Of a stretch of 64,000 bases of DNA, positions 36,123 through 45,678 are shown in pieces (the first letter of the stretch is position 1; each line of letters opens with the position of its first letter). The notes beneath the pieces were generated by a model. That model worked only from the letters and a program-made list of their open reading frames with translations. It searched no databases and was not told where the DNA came from. Both the position numbers and the translations under genes were made by a program. The stretch comes from Anaerolineae bacterium (GTDB taxonomy: Bacteria; Chloroflexota; Anaerolineae; Aggregatilineales; Phototrophicaceae): positions 42,000 through 105,999 of the forward strand of contig JALHNT010000005.1 of NCBI GenBank assembly GCA_022843385.1, in the 5' to 3' direction.

Positions 36123-36503
36123 TCAACGCTGCCGCTGCTGACGGACGATTGCGCGAGCTTCGTCAAGCGTCTGAGTGGTGAACAGTCGATCACGGTTCTC
36201 CGGATTCATCTGCTTGAGCGTATCAACCATGACACGGACGAAGGTGCTGGCAATGACGACAGCAATGCCATAGTTAGCTGGGCGGGCACGAAGCAGTGCA
36301 TTGGCATGGGTTATCGCTCCGCCGCCGGACGGTAGCTCGGTGGTGCGGGTATCGGCAATGATGTCCACTGGATAGGGCAACACAGCGATAGTCGCATAAC
36401 AATCCTGAATTGCCTGATCGAACTCATTCCAGGTCCAATTCCCGCTGAACGTTATGAGATAGATGGTCTGCCCTTCGTCATCCCAGCACCCGGTAATCGG
36501 CAT
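36123..36503 (-). CDS. STAS-like small protein, paralogue 1
   Basis: A 126-residue soluble protein, one of four related proteins in the window. Shared pattern: a first strand, W-x-W-(D/N)-E, then VD(V/I)IAD-x-R-x-x-x-LP-x-GG, a helix with RPxNxG, a hydrophobic strand, and a final (L/M)DEA-x-x-I helix. The alternation suggests a SpoIIAA/STAS-like fold, which is an inference. Its ATG follows directly on the TAA of paralogue 2, with AGGA eight bases upstream, so the two are co-transcribed. Function unknown; other STAS-like proteins act in partner switching or membrane association. Confidence 0.75.
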   Translation of the reverse strand: MPITGCWDDEGQTIYLITFSGNWTWNEFDQAIQDCYATIAVLPYPVDIIADTRTTELPSGGGAITHANALLRARPANYGIAVVIASTFVRVMVDTLKQMNPENRDRLFTTQTLDEARAIVRQQRQR

Positions 36504-36884
36504 TTACATTTCCTGCTGCTTTTCAATGATCTGATAGGCTTCGTCCAGACTCTTCGCGCCGAACATCATGGTCCGCATTTCAGTGTTCATCTGTTTGAAA
36601 ATATCCAGCATGACTTTGATGAAATGATTGGTGACAATCACGAGGAGGCCATTATTGGCGGGACGGTTGCGCAGCGCGGCGCTGGCACTCGATAGTGCAC
36701 TTCCCCCAACCGGCAGGCTGCTGGTGCGCATATCAGCAATCACATCAACACGATGTGGCTGCTCAGCGATTTCAACGTAGACCTGACGGGCCGAAGCGAA
36801 ATATTCATCCCAACTCCAGCGCCCTTCATAGGAGATGCGTATGATAGTACGTTCCGGGTTATCCCATTCGTGATGAATTGGCAT
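36504..36884 (-). CDS. STAS-like small protein, paralogue 2
   Basis: A 126-residue paralogue of its neighbours ('MPIHHEWDNPERTIIRISYEG', 'WSWDEYFASARQ', 'VDVIADMRTSSLPVGG', 'LRNRPANNGLLVIV'). The start MPI is chosen to match paralogues 1 and 3; the GTG of the track lies inside a direct repeat. AGGAAAG is about twelve bases upstream, rather far. The gene is immediately followed by paralogue 1. A palindromic element separates it from paralogue 3 upstream. Confidence 0.75.
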   Translation of the reverse strand: MPIHHEWDNPERTIIRISYEGRWSWDEYFASARQVYVEIAEQPHRVDVIADMRTSSLPVGGSALSSASAALRNRPANNGLLVIVTNHFIKVMLDIFKQMNTEMRTMMFGAKSLDEAYQIIEKQQEM

Positions 36885-36916
36885 GTGAACAACGTCTTTC
36901 CTATATGACACAGCCC

Positions 36917-37084
36917 CTAGAGCGTGTTATGAACTTCGCTCTCGTATTGCCCTCACCCCACGCTACGCAGCCCTCTCCCACGGGGCGAGGGGCTTAAAAG
37001 CACTAGGTTAACCACATCGCCTCTTCTCCCAGTGAGAGAAGGGGCGGGGGGGATGAGGGCTAAAAAGTGCATAACAGCCCCTAG
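36917..37084. repeat. Palindromic CCCTCACCC element 2
   Basis: Inverted arms CTAGAGCGTGTTATGAACTT and AAGTGCATAACAGCCCCTAG enclose the same CCCTCACCCC...CCCTCTCCC / GAGAAGGGG...GATGAGGG core as elements 1 and 3. A 12-bp direct repeat ACAGCCCCTAGA flanks it (36910-36921 and 37074-37085). It lies between STAS-like paralogues 3 and 2, within what would otherwise be one operon. Confidence 0.75.
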
Positions 37085-37139
37085 ACTCAGCGTTACCGTT
37101 TAATAGATCAAAAAGGCAGCGGCACCCAAAACCACATGC

Positions 37140-37523
37140 CTACCGTGGTTGGCGCGCGCGTTCGACTATCTCACGAGCGTCTTCCATGCTTCTGGCAGGG
37201 AACATCATTTTTCGCGCATCACTATTCAACAACCTGAACATATCCAGCGTGGCTTTAATCAGCGGATTGGTGATGACCACCAGGACACCATAATTGGATG
37301 GGCGCGTTCGCAGCGTGGCATTGCCATGTGCCATGACTCGACCACCTTTGGGTAAACCGCTGGAACGCAGATCAGCAATCACATCCACGCGATGAGGCTC
37401 TGTCGCAATGTCAGCAAATACCTGAGCGACTGAAGCATAATAGTCGTCCCATGTCCATTCGCCGAAGTAGATAATGTGCATAATGGTGTGTTCAGGATTA
37501 CCCCACTCATGCCGAATTGGCAT
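37140..37523 (-). CDS. STAS-like small protein, paralogue 3
   Basis: A 127-residue member of the same family ('MPIRHEWGNPEHTIMHIIYFGEW', 'VDVIADLRSSGLPKGG', 'LRTRPSNYGVLVVITN'). It resembles paralogue 2 more closely than paralogue 1. MPI at 37523 is taken as start by comparison; an ATG three codons earlier has GAAGG too close. It begins 18 bases after the stop of the membrane gene upstream, so the two are probably co-transcribed. Confidence 0.75.
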   Translation of the reverse strand: MPIRHEWGNPEHTIMHIIYFGEWTWDDYYASVAQVFADIATEPHRVDVIADLRSSGLPKGGRVMAHGNATLRTRPSNYGVLVVITNPLIKATLDMFRLLNSDARKMMFPARSMEDAREIVERARQPR

Positions 37524-37541
37524 TGCCGCCATAACCTTCGT

Positions 37542-38111
37542 TTAGGGTGTAGCCGCCAAACTCTGAGTCACCGTTTGAAAGATCAAAAAAGCACCGGCAC
37601 CCAAGACCAGAATGCCACCGATGACGATGAAATACATAGCAATCCGCACCACACGGAATATCTGGCGCAGGGCAAAGCGCAGAGCGATGAACCCAGCAGC
37701 ACAGGCCGGCACCACCAGCAGCAACATCCACCATTCCCAGGGTTGTTGCAACACAAAGACGGTGAAAGCCCACAGGATCGCGCCGATGACCGCGCCGACG
37801 ATGCCATCCACCACCAACCCGTAATTTTCCATCCGCAGCAGGTAGACCACCACGAAACTCAGCAACCCCGCGGTGAAAACCGTATTGCTGAGGACATCGG
37901 TGATGATAGCGCGCAAATCGGTCTGTTGTCCATTAACAGCCGCGCTGGCACCGGCGAATACCGCCGCAACTGCGATCTGGGAAAATCCTTCAGGGAGCTT
38001 GCCCTGCGACCCGCTGTACAGCGCCCGCAGCAGCGCGGCTATCGGCAGCATGTATTGTCCACCCAGTTGGAGGAGCGAGGCCAGGGTGGCGCTGTCAATC
38101 GTCAGGTTCAT
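37542..38111 (-). CDS. Multi-helix membrane protein, unknown
   Basis: A 189-residue protein. An amphipathic N-terminal third contains a hydrophobic patch ('IAVAAVFAGASAAVNGQQTDL'). Four to five membrane helices follow ('VFTAGLLSFVVVYLL', 'GIVGAVIGAILWAFTVFVL', 'WMLLLVVPACAAGFIAL', 'IAMYFIVIGGILVLGAGAF'). AAAGGA lies just upstream of the ATG. No family is recognised. It heads the minus-strand run that contains the STAS-like paralogues and may anchor or partner one of them; this is speculation from adjacency only. Confidence 0.6.
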   Translation of the reverse strand: MNLTIDSATLASLLQLGGQYMLPIAALLRALYSGSQGKLPEGFSQIAVAAVFAGASAAVNGQQTDLRAIITDVLSNTVFTAGLLSFVVVYLLRMENYGLVVDGIVGAVIGAILWAFTVFVLQQPWEWWMLLLVVPACAAGFIALRFALRQIFRVVRIAMYFIVIGGILVLGAGAFLIFQTVTQSLAATP

Positions 38112-38231
38112 AGCACATCCTTTGATTGATGAATGTGGTACTCATTATACAGGGATTCGGTTTAGCGTTCGCGTGATGATGCCCAATATGACTATAATGC
38201 TGACTAGCATTTACTGGTTCAGGAGTGTCTG

Positions 38232-39542
38232 ATGAAGACCCGATGCATGTGGATCCTGGTATGTCTGATGCTGGCGTTCGGCTTATCCGGCGGGGTCAGC
38301 GCCCAACCGGACTCACCGCTGCTGCGGATGCTGGCGCGGACGCCGGACATCCCACAAAATCGTGGCGAGATCTATTTCAATGATCGGCAGGCCATCGCCC
38401 TGGCCTATCCACCGGCCCAGATGCCCGGGGACTGGGATGAGTTTGCCCTTTTAAGCCCGGAAGCGGCTGATGATCCAGACTTGTTCCCATTGGAGGTCTG
38501 GTGGCGCGTGCTCATCAATTATCGTTCATCGCTGACGATGCGGAATTTTCAGGCTTACACGGATATGCCGGCTGTCGTCGGCTTCGATTTCTTTCAGATT
38601 GACCGCGAATTGAATGTGGGTCAGCCACCTGGCACCATCACCCAGTTCGAAGGACGCTTTGATCTGGAACGGGTTCGGGCGGCCTTACAGATGCAGGATT
38701 ATGCTCTGGAGCCGGATCTAGCTGGCGAGATCTGGTGTGGATCAGACGGTTGTGATGACGGTATGATGACCAACATGGAGAATAGAAATCCAGCTAATCC
38801 CTTTGGCGGTGAGATCGGACGATCTCAACCCATTCTGCTGGCAGATGGGATGATCGCCAGTTCCGCCAGCATCGACAATGTGCAGGCTCAGGCCGTCGTC
38901 ATGAATGAGAATAGGGGAAGTCTAGCGGAGTTGCCCCCGTATCAGGCAGCAGTCGAAGCCATCAGTCAGCAGGGGGTTCTGCTTCAAGCCTATTTCTGGG
39001 ATGGCGACCTGCTGCTGCAAATGAAGGAACCTACCTTTATCGATCCTCGCCTGTCGCCCGATCAGGCGGGTGAAATCTTCCGACGCCTGCTGGATGCTGA
39101 TTTTCAAACACTACCCCAGTATGAACTGCTGGCATTCGCTGATATTGTGACCGAGACCCATCAGGTGGGACGAATTGCCCTTGTCTATTCATCCGACGCC
39201 GATGCTAAACAGGCTGTTGGGCTGCTTCCAGAGCGCATCAGTGGTTACATCAGCTTTGCCCAAAATCGTCCCCTCAATGAGATGCTGGCAGACCGCAAGG
39301 TAGATGCTGTTGACGTAGAAGTGGTCAAAGCGGCCGGGCGATATGTTGTCCTGGTGAGCTTCGCCACCCCCAAAGCCACCCCAGAGCAAATCGTCCAGTT
39401 GACAATGACCAATCCTGATCCACCGGATGTGACCGCGCCGGGACGGGTGTATGCCCTTCTCACTGATATGGCAATTCGGGCTGATCTCGGCTGGCTCTCG
39501 ACAGTAACGCGCGAGGAACTGGAAACACTGGCGGGAGAGTAG
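38232..39542 (+). CDS. Secreted protein of unknown function
   Basis: A 436-residue exported protein with a clear signal peptide ('MWILVCLMLAFGLSGGVSA', cleavage before QPDS). The mature part alternates strands and helices without a domain I recognise; one disulfide-like pair (CGSDGC) lies near residue 170. No membrane helix or lipobox is present. It is divergent from the membrane gene at 38111 and convergent with fructose-1,6-bisphosphatase. It may be a lineage-specific protein. Confidence 0.65.
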   Translation: MKTRCMWILVCLMLAFGLSGGVSAQPDSPLLRMLARTPDIPQNRGEIYFNDRQAIALAYPPAQMPGDWDEFALLSPEAADDPDLFPLEVWWRVLINYRSSLTMRNFQAYTDMPAVVGFDFFQIDRELNVGQPPGTITQFEGRFDLERVRAALQMQDYALEPDLAGEIWCGSDGCDDGMMTNMENRNPANPFGGEIGRSQPILLADGMIASSASIDNVQAQAVVMNENRGSLAELPPYQAAVEAISQQGVLLQAYFWDGDLLLQMKEPTFIDPRLSPDQAGEIFRRLLDADFQTLPQYELLAFADIVTETHQVGRIALVYSSDADAKQAVGLLPERISGYISFAQNRPLNEMLADRKVDAVDVEVVKAAGRYVVLVSFATPKATPEQIVQLTMTNPDPPDVTAPGRVYALLTDMAIRADLGWLSTVTREELETLAGE

Positions 39543-39687
39543 GACAGCAGCGCCAATGAAGTTCATACTTTGGGCGGATGGCGTGAGAATGTCGTCCGCC
39601 TATACTACAGTCACATACAGTATTCGGTTAAGAGATGATCGATTGATAGCGTGAATGGGCGAGCCCCACCGCCCGCCCCGGTTGAGA

Positions 39688-40755
39688 TTACGGTGTAAAC
39701 ATGGGTTGACGGTCGCGAATAGGCCGATAGGCGTCGCACCATTCCTGATCGTATTGTTGAATGTACTGCTCTGCTTGTTCCACCAGTTCCCGATTGCCGA
39801 TGAACATCGGCACCCGCTGATGCAGGTCATGGGGTCGAATATCCAGGATATTGCCCAGCCCGTCCGAGGCATACCCACCGGCCTGTTCCACCAGGAAGGC
39901 CATCGCCTGCGCCTCGAACATCAGCCGCAACTTGCCCTGGGGTTTGGCCGGGTTCTGTAGATCACCAGGATAGAAATAGATGCCCCCTTTGAGAAGATTG
40001 CGATGAAAATCGGCCACCATCGTGCCGATATAGCGCTGACCCAGCGGTTTGCGCCCTTCACCCTCGATCCCTTGGAGCCATTTATGGTAACGCCGCACAC
40101 CGGGCGTCCAGTATTTCTCGTACCCCGGATTGCAACTGTAATAGGTCGGCGTCGCCGGGATGCGGATGTTGTCGTGGCTGAGGAAGAATTCGCCTACGGT
40201 TCGATCAAGCGTGAAGCCATGCACCCCCTGGCCGGTACTGTAGACCATGATGGTGCTGGAGCCATAAATCACATACCCGGCAGCCGCCAGACTGCGCCCC
40301 GATTGCAACATGTCGGTCATGGTGCCATGCGGCCCCTCAGTGATTTTGCGATGAATGGCGAAGATCGTCCCCACCGGCGCATCGACATCGATATTCGATG
40401 AGCCATCCAGTGGATCATAAAGCAGGATGTATTTGCCGCTGTCGAAATGGGGTGGAATCTGGATGATATCCTCGTGTTCTTCCGAGGCCATGGCGCACAG
40501 ACGTCCGGTGTGGTCATTCAGCTTGAAGATGGTTTCATCGGCGAAGACATCCAGCTTTTGCTGCTGCTCACCATAGACATTCTCTTCACCGGCTGCGCCC
40601 AGGATGTCGATCAGCCCGGCACGCAGGATTTCGCGTGAGATGAGTTTGGCCGCCAGCGCCATATCGTAGAGGAGATTGGTAAAAACGCCGGTGGCACCGG
40701 GATACTTCTTCTGCTTTTCCAGAATATGCCGCTCGATGGTGACGATCTTGTTCAT
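39688..40755 (-). CDS. fbp: Class I fructose-1,6-bisphosphatase
   Basis: Hydrolyses fructose-1,6-bisphosphate to fructose-6-phosphate in gluconeogenesis. The 355-residue length is normal. Metal and substrate motifs are visible: 'ASEEHEDI' (Glu of the metal site), '[13 protein letters not shown]' (DPLDGSS signature), '[10 protein letters not shown]', '[25 protein letters not shown]', and '[13 protein letters not shown]'. The ATG at 40755 has GGGAGGTG a few bases upstream. It appears monocistronic. It could supply hexose phosphate for glycogen made with GlgB. Confidence 0.96.
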   Translation of the reverse strand: MNKIVTIERHILEKQKKYPGATGVFTNLLYDMALAAKLISREILRAGLIDILGAAGEENVYGEQQQKLDVFADETIFKLNDHTGRLCAMASEEHEDIIQIPPHFDSGKYILLYDPLDGSSNIDVDAPVGTIFAIHRKITEGPHGTMTDMLQSGRSLAAAGYVIYGSSTIMVYSTGQGVHGFTLDRTVGEFFLSHDNIRIPATPTYYSCNPGYEKYWTPGVRRYHKWLQGIEGEGRKPLGQRYIGTMVADFHRNLLKGGIYFYPGDLQNPAKPQGKLRLMFEAQAMAFLVEQAGGYASDGLGNILDIRPHDLHQRVPMFIGNRELVEQAEQYIQQYDQEWCDAYRPIRDRQPMFTP

Positions 40756-40901
40756 GCCCACCTCCCTGTTTCAGCTATTCTGTATTTCACCCCATTGTAT
40801 GCCAGGATGGGCGGTGGAATGCATTGACGAGTATCACCCTTTATCCATGCGATGCGCATCCTTTACAGAGTTTAGGCAGGTTTTTTAGGCTGCCCTTGAA
40901 C

Positions 40902-40917
40902 TATCCCAATTGGGATA
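40902..40917. promoter_or_regulatory. 16-bp perfect palindrome upstream of fbp
   Basis: TATCCCAATTGGGATA is self-complementary throughout and lies in the 300-bp gap between the ABC-F gene end and fbp, about 150 bases upstream of the fbp start. It could be an operator, but no promoter is evident around it. The rest of the gap shows only a weak GGCAG/CTGCC hairpin near 40875-40893. Confidence 0.35.
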
Positions 40918-41060
40918 TTTTCCCCTGCCCTGTTAGCTGGTAACGCGGGTGTTGGCTTATCATGCCGGACCTTTTACGATCAGTCTTCACCCCCCTATAC
41001 CCGTTCTGCTCTCCCCTAAACAATCTTTAACACTCCCCTGCCCTGAGATGAAATTGGGTA

Positions 41061-42959
41061 TCACTCCGCCAGCGCCCCCCACTCGTCCATCGCCGCATCG
41101 AGCGCCAGTTCGGTTTCGGTGTACTGTTCGCCCAGTTGGTGCACCCGCATCCCATCGCCGGCAGCGCTGGCCTTTTCGATCTGCGCCGTCAGGTCTTTGA
41201 GCTTCGTTTCCAGGTTGTGAATATCGCTCTCCAACTGGGTGATGCGCTTCTCCAACTGGTAAGGGTTCAGCCCATGCTTCTTGCGCGAGACCGGCGCCGC
41301 TTTCCCATTCTTGCTAACCGGCGCGCTCTCGCTGACCTTTTCTGCCGGGGGTGCCGCCGCGCTCATCCGTGATGCCAGGAATTCCTTATAGCTCCCCTCA
41401 AACACCTCCATCTTGCCGGCGCTGGCCGCCCAGATCTGTGTCGCCAGCGCTTCCACCAGATAGCGGTCATGGCTGACAAGCAGGATGGTGCCGTTGAAGT
41501 TCGCCAGCACATTCTGCAAAATCTCCTGGCTGTCGATGTCGAGGTGGTTGGTCGGCTCATCCAGCAGCAGCAGATTGGCCCCGCTCAACGCCAGCTTCGC
41601 CAGCGCCACCCGCCCCCGTTCGCCGCCGGAGAGCGTCTCGATGGGGCGGAAGACATCATCGCCCTGGAACAGAAATGGCCCCAGAAAGTTGCGTGCTTCC
41701 GCCGGAGTCATGGCTTTGGCGCTGGTGATCTCGTCGATGATGCTGTTGCGCGGGTTGAGCAGTTCGTGCGCCTGAGCGAAGTAACCGATCCTGACCGAGG
41801 CACCGATGCGTGACTCGCCGGCCAGCGGTTGCAGATCGCCGATGACGGTTTTGAGGAAGGTGCTTTTGCCAACGCCATTGGGGCCAATCAAGGCCGCCAC
41901 TTCGCCGCGCCACAGGGTGATGTCCGGCGACCTGAACAGCGGCTTGCCCGGATAACCCACGCGCAGGTTTTGCGTCATCAGCACCTTGTCGCCGCTGCGA
42001 TTGGTCTGGGCCATTTGCAGCCGCATATTCTGGCGGATGCGCGGACGGGTCAGCAGCCGCCCGTTATTCTTCATCGTCTCCAGCCGGCGCAGCTTGCCTT
42101 TGGCCTGGCGCGTATTCTGCCCGGCGATGTTGCGGCGGATGTATTCCATCTCCTTCGCCAGAAATTCCTGCTGCGTCTCGTACTCTGTCAGCCGTCGTTC
42201 GTAGCGCTCCTGGCGCTGGTTGACATAGGCGCTGTAATTGCCGCGATAGCTTTCCAGCGTGCCGAAGTCCAGTTCCCAGATGGTCGAGGCGAACTCATCC
42301 ATGAAATAGCGATCATGGCTGACGGCCAGCACCGCGCCGGGGAAATCCTTCAGAAAGCTCTCCAACCACTCGACGGCATTGATGTCGAGGTGATTGGTCG
42401 GTTCGTCCAGCGCCAGCAGGTCGGGCGCATCCAGCAGCAGCCGCCCCAACAGCACCCGCGTTCGCTGGCCGCCGGAAAGCTGCGTCAGGGAGCGGTCATA
42501 ATCCTGCGGTGTGAAGCCCAGGCCATGCAGCACCTGCTTGATGCGGCTTTCATAGGTATAGCCGTCCTGCGCTTCGTAGCGATGCTGGAGTTCGCCATAC
42601 TGCGCCAGCGCCGCATCATGTTGAGATGGATCGGCCAGCGCTTCTTCCAATTGTTTGAGCTTGCTCTCGATGCGCCGCAGCTCGCTGAAGGCATTCAGCA
42701 TCTCCTGCCAGATCGAGTGATCGCCGGCCAGTTCCGGGCGTTGCGGCAGAAAGCCAATCCGCAGCCCTTTGGCCCGGCTGATATTGCCAGCGCTGGGTGT
42801 ATCCAGCCCGACCAGCAGGTTGAGCAGCGTTGTTTTGCCCGCGCCATTCGGGCCAACCAGTGCGATGCGCGCCCGGTGCGGAATTTCCAGATTGATGTCG
42901 TCGAAGATGTCGTCCGGTCCGAACGACTTGCCGAGATGAGTCCCCGTCAGAAGTGACAT
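41061..42959 (-). CDS. ABC-F family ATPase
   Basis: A 632-residue soluble protein with two ABC ATPase domains and no membrane segments, the ABC-F plan. These proteins act on the ribosome, relieving stalls or protecting against antibiotics. Walker A 'GPNGAGKTT' and 'GPNGVGKST', signatures 'LSGGQRTRVLL' and 'LSGGERGRVAL', and two 'LDEPTNHLDI' Walker B motifs are intact. The P-site linker (~240-310) is long and charged. The C-terminus (~540-632) is a Lys/Glu-rich coiled coil like that of Uup. No nearby resistance genes suggest a drug. Confidence 0.95.
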   Translation of the reverse strand: MSLLTGTHLGKSFGPDDIFDDINLEIPHRARIALVGPNGAGKTTLLNLLVGLDTPSAGNISRAKGLRIGFLPQRPELAGDHSIWQEMLNAFSELRRIESKLKQLEEALADPSQHDAALAQYGELQHRYEAQDGYTYESRIKQVLHGLGFTPQDYDRSLTQLSGGQRTRVLLGRLLLDAPDLLALDEPTNHLDINAVEWLESFLKDFPGAVLAVSHDRYFMDEFASTIWELDFGTLESYRGNYSAYVNQRQERYERRLTEYETQQEFLAKEMEYIRRNIAGQNTRQAKGKLRRLETMKNNGRLLTRPRIRQNMRLQMAQTNRSGDKVLMTQNLRVGYPGKPLFRSPDITLWRGEVAALIGPNGVGKSTFLKTVIGDLQPLAGESRIGASVRIGYFAQAHELLNPRNSIIDEITSAKAMTPAEARNFLGPFLFQGDDVFRPIETLSGGERGRVALAKLALSGANLLLLDEPTNHLDIDSQEILQNVLANFNGTILLVSHDRYLVEALATQIWAASAGKMEVFEGSYKEFLASRMSAAAPPAEKVSESAPVSKNGKAAPVSRKKHGLNPYQLEKRITQLESDIHNLETKLKDLTAQIEKASAAGDGMRVHQLGEQYTETELALDAAMDEWGALAE

Positions 42960-43150
42960 GATGCTGCACCCAAACCCATTCCTGTTACCCGGCGCATTAT
43001 AGCACGGGGGAGATGGCCGACTCAGGCCAGATTTGCCTGTTCACGGGCAGAACAGCATCGCAGCCAGTCAAGGTCACTTTTCTAAAGGAAAAACAGATTT
43101 GCAACGCCAGATAGCTGGATCGTATCCATGTTATCTGCCCCGCACGGATC

Positions 43151-43846
43151 TCATGGCGGATATTTGTAAGCCACAAGGTCGTTAATCACCTGGTGGATTT
43201 CGTTGCTGCTCGTATCAGCGAGTAAAACAGGAGCATCAACCTTGAAGCCACCGAATTGTGATGACAAAGTGAAGCCAGCTTCCTCAAAGACTTCAGTACA
43301 CATCAGCCGTAACGAATCGCATCGATAGAGGTAGTAATCAATCAATTGCCAATCCGACGTATCATGGTTGTAATAAGCCACGAGATATCGATTCTGGTCG
43401 AAGTCCACTTCGCTAATAACCGCCCAGCGACCAAACGGCGATCCAAACCGTTCTGGAACGAACCAAAACGACAACCAATTTGCCGCAGGTATTGCCATAG
43501 CAGCTATGATGATGGTTATCGACCTAACCGCCTTATTCATGTCCTCGATGATGTCCTCGATGGGTTCAGTTTTCATTTCGGCGATGTACCCGGCTGCAAT
43601 GAGGTTGATGAACAGCATGACGCCGCTGACAATCCATAAGCAAAATGTACCCAGAAGCACCTGTGATTCTAACGGCGTAAAGACAATCGGATAGAGTATG
43701 CGATCATTTGCCGGACCAAACAACGCAGTCAGGCCAATGAGCACAATCGAGATCGTTAACGAAGCCAGGGCTGCAATCCGAATAAGCCGATTGAGGAATT
43801 CAACAACAGACTTCAGCCCAGACTTTCTGGTAATCCCCTCACTCAA
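43151..43846 (-). CDS. Membrane protein of unknown function, coupled to metG
   Basis: A 231-residue protein with three hydrophobic helices in the first ~130 residues ('IAALASLTISIVLIGLTAL', 'VLLGTFCLWIVSGVMLFINLI', 'SITIIIAAMAIPAANWLSFWF') and a soluble, probably external tail with two Cys ('YRCDSLRLMC'). No family is recognised. Its start codon overlaps the end of metG by eight bases, so it is the last gene of the nucleotidyltransferase-metG operon. Its GC content is lower than that of metG. Confidence 0.6.
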   Translation of the reverse strand: MSEGITRKSGLKSVVEFLNRLIRIAALASLTISIVLIGLTALFGPANDRILYPIVFTPLESQVLLGTFCLWIVSGVMLFINLIAAGYIAEMKTEPIEDIIEDMNKAVRSITIIIAAMAIPAANWLSFWFVPERFGSPFGRWAVISEVDFDQNRYLVAYYNHDTSDWQLIDYYLYRCDSLRLMCTEVFEEAGFTLSSQFGGFKVDAPVLLADTSSNEIHQVINDLVAYKYPP

Positions 43847-45668
43847 TCGCCCGTTCCTCGCGTGGTTGACCGAGCTTGCTCCGTTCCTGTTCGATGATCT
43901 CCGGCTCCAGCTTGACGATCAGCGGCGCGGGTTCGCGCAGCGCCTGACCCGGTTGCAGCGCACTCTTCTCCCACTTGCCAATCGCCGGGCGCCCATCATA
44001 GACCAGCGCCTTGTGGCTGCGACTGGCTTCGCTGTATTCGACGATGTTGAGGTCGCCGAACAACTGACCGTCATAGCCCAGGAACTCATGCACCTTCTGC
44101 GAGGTGAACGGCAGATACGGCGAGAGCAGCACCTTGAGGTTATCGATCACTCGCAGCACGGTATAGACCGCCAGCGCCGCATCCGCCGGATTCTCCTTGA
44201 TGGTCTTCCAGGGGGCGCGCCGATCCAGATAAGCATTGGTATCGCGCACCAGCGTCATGGCTGTCACCAGCGCTTCTTTGAGTTTGACGCCATCCAGCAG
44301 CTTGCCGATGACCTCGAAGGCGTCCTCGCTGCGGGCCAGGATGGCCTTGTCCTCATCCGTCAGATCGGCCAGATTGACCAGCGGCACTTTGCCTTCAAAA
44401 CGCTTGTAGGCAAAACTCAGCATCCGGTTCGCCAGGTTGCCCCAGGCCGCCAGCAGCTCGCCGTTGACGCGGTTGAAGAACCCCTCCCAGGCGAAGTCCG
44501 AGTCCGCGCTTTCGGGGAACGTGGCGGCGGTGTAGTAGCGGATGGCGTCGGGCTGGTAGCGTTCCAGAATATCCGGCAGCCAGATGGCCCAGTTGCGGCT
44601 CTTGGAGAACTTATCCCCCTCGATATTCATGAACTCGTTGGCCGGAACATCATAGGGCAGTTGCAGCGGTGCCTCAACGCGCTGACCGATGGTATCCTCG
44701 TCGCTGTTGTACAGCCCATCCACCCCCAGCAGTTCGGCCTGCCAGATGATGGTATGGAACGGGATGTTATCCTTGCCGATGAAGTTGTAGATTTCCGCCT
44801 GCGGGTTATACCACCACTGCTTCCAGGCATCCGGCTGACCGATGTTGCGCGCCCATTCGACGCTGGCCGAGAAGTAGCCGATGACCGCCTCGAACCACAC
44901 ATAGAGCTTCTTGTCATCCCAGCCCTCCAGCGGCACCGAAACGCCCCAGTCAATGTCACGGGTGATGGGACGCCCTTGCAAGCCACCGGCGACGAAATTG
45001 CGGCTGAAGCGCACCACGTTGGCACGCCACTGCGCCTCATGTTTGCCCAGATATTCCAGCAGTTGCGGCTCGAAACGACCCAGATCGAGGAAGAAGTGTT
45101 CGCTCTCGCGCACGATCAGCTTGTCGGTCGGATTGTTGCGGTTGCGCGGGTTGATGAGCTGGGTCGCCTCCAGCAGGTTGCCGCAGTTGTCACACTGGTC
45201 ACCGCGCGCGTTGGCGTAGTGGCAGATATAGCACTCGCCCTCGACATAACGATCGGGCAGGAAGCGCTTCTCCTGCTCGCTGTACATCAACTGCTGCCGT
45301 TCCTTATACAGACAGCCATTTTCCAGCAGCTTGAGGAAGAAATCCTGTGAGACTTGGTGATGACTCTCGGTATCGGTGTGGGTGAACAGATCGTAGCTGA
45401 TGCCGATCTTCTGCTGGGTTTGCAGGAATCGTTCGTGATAATGCTCGAACACCTGCCGCGCCGAGATGCCGCGCTTGTCGGCTTCCACCGAGATCGGCGT
45501 ACCATGACTATCCGAGCCGGAGACCATCAGGACGTGGTTGCCCTTCATGCGGTGGTAGCGGGCGAAGATGTCGGCGGGGAGATACGCGCCAGCCAGATGC
45601 CCGACGTGCAGATCGCCATTGGCATAAGGCCAGGCTACCGAAACATGGATGAATTTGGGGTCCGTCAT
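43839..45668 (-). CDS. metG: Methionine-tRNA ligase
   Basis: Charges tRNA-Met for initiation and elongation. The 609-residue protein has the class I signature H21-V-G-H24 (HIGH variant in 'DLHVGHLAGAY') and K353-F-S-K-S (KMSKS variant). A zinc knuckle lies around residues 140-165 ('CYICHYANARGDQCDNC'), followed by the helical anticodon-binding domain. The C-terminal dimerisation EMAP-like domain is absent. ATG 45668 has AAGGAG upstream. It is second in an operon behind a nucleotidyltransferase-like gene whose leader carries a terminator. Confidence 0.96.
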   Translation of the reverse strand: MTDPKFIHVSVAWPYANGDLHVGHLAGAYLPADIFARYHRMKGNHVLMVSGSDSHGTPISVEADKRGISARQVFEHYHERFLQTQQKIGISYDLFTHTDTESHHQVSQDFFLKLLENGCLYKERQQLMYSEQEKRFLPDRYVEGECYICHYANARGDQCDNCGNLLEATQLINPRNRNNPTDKLIVRESEHFFLDLGRFEPQLLEYLGKHEAQWRANVVRFSRNFVAGGLQGRPITRDIDWGVSVPLEGWDDKKLYVWFEAVIGYFSASVEWARNIGQPDAWKQWWYNPQAEIYNFIGKDNIPFHTIIWQAELLGVDGLYNSDEDTIGQRVEAPLQLPYDVPANEFMNIEGDKFSKSRNWAIWLPDILERYQPDAIRYYTAATFPESADSDFAWEGFFNRVNGELLAAWGNLANRMLSFAYKRFEGKVPLVNLADLTDEDKAILARSEDAFEVIGKLLDGVKLKEALVTAMTLVRDTNAYLDRRAPWKTIKENPADAALAVYTVLRVIDNLKVLLSPYLPFTSQKVHEFLGYDGQLFGDLNIVEYSEASRSHKALVYDGRPAIGKWEKSALQPGQALREPAPLIVKLEPEIIEQERSKLGQPREERAIE

Positions 45669-45678
45669 GATAGCTCCT

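Noticed and set aside
41829-42956. 375-codon plus-strand ORF opposite the ABC-F gene
   Set aside because: Shadow; both Walker and signature motifs lie on the minus strand.
43698-45350. 550-codon plus-strand ORF opposite metG
   Set aside because: Shadow of metG on the other strand; Gln/Arg/His-rich translation without domains, whereas metG has all motifs.
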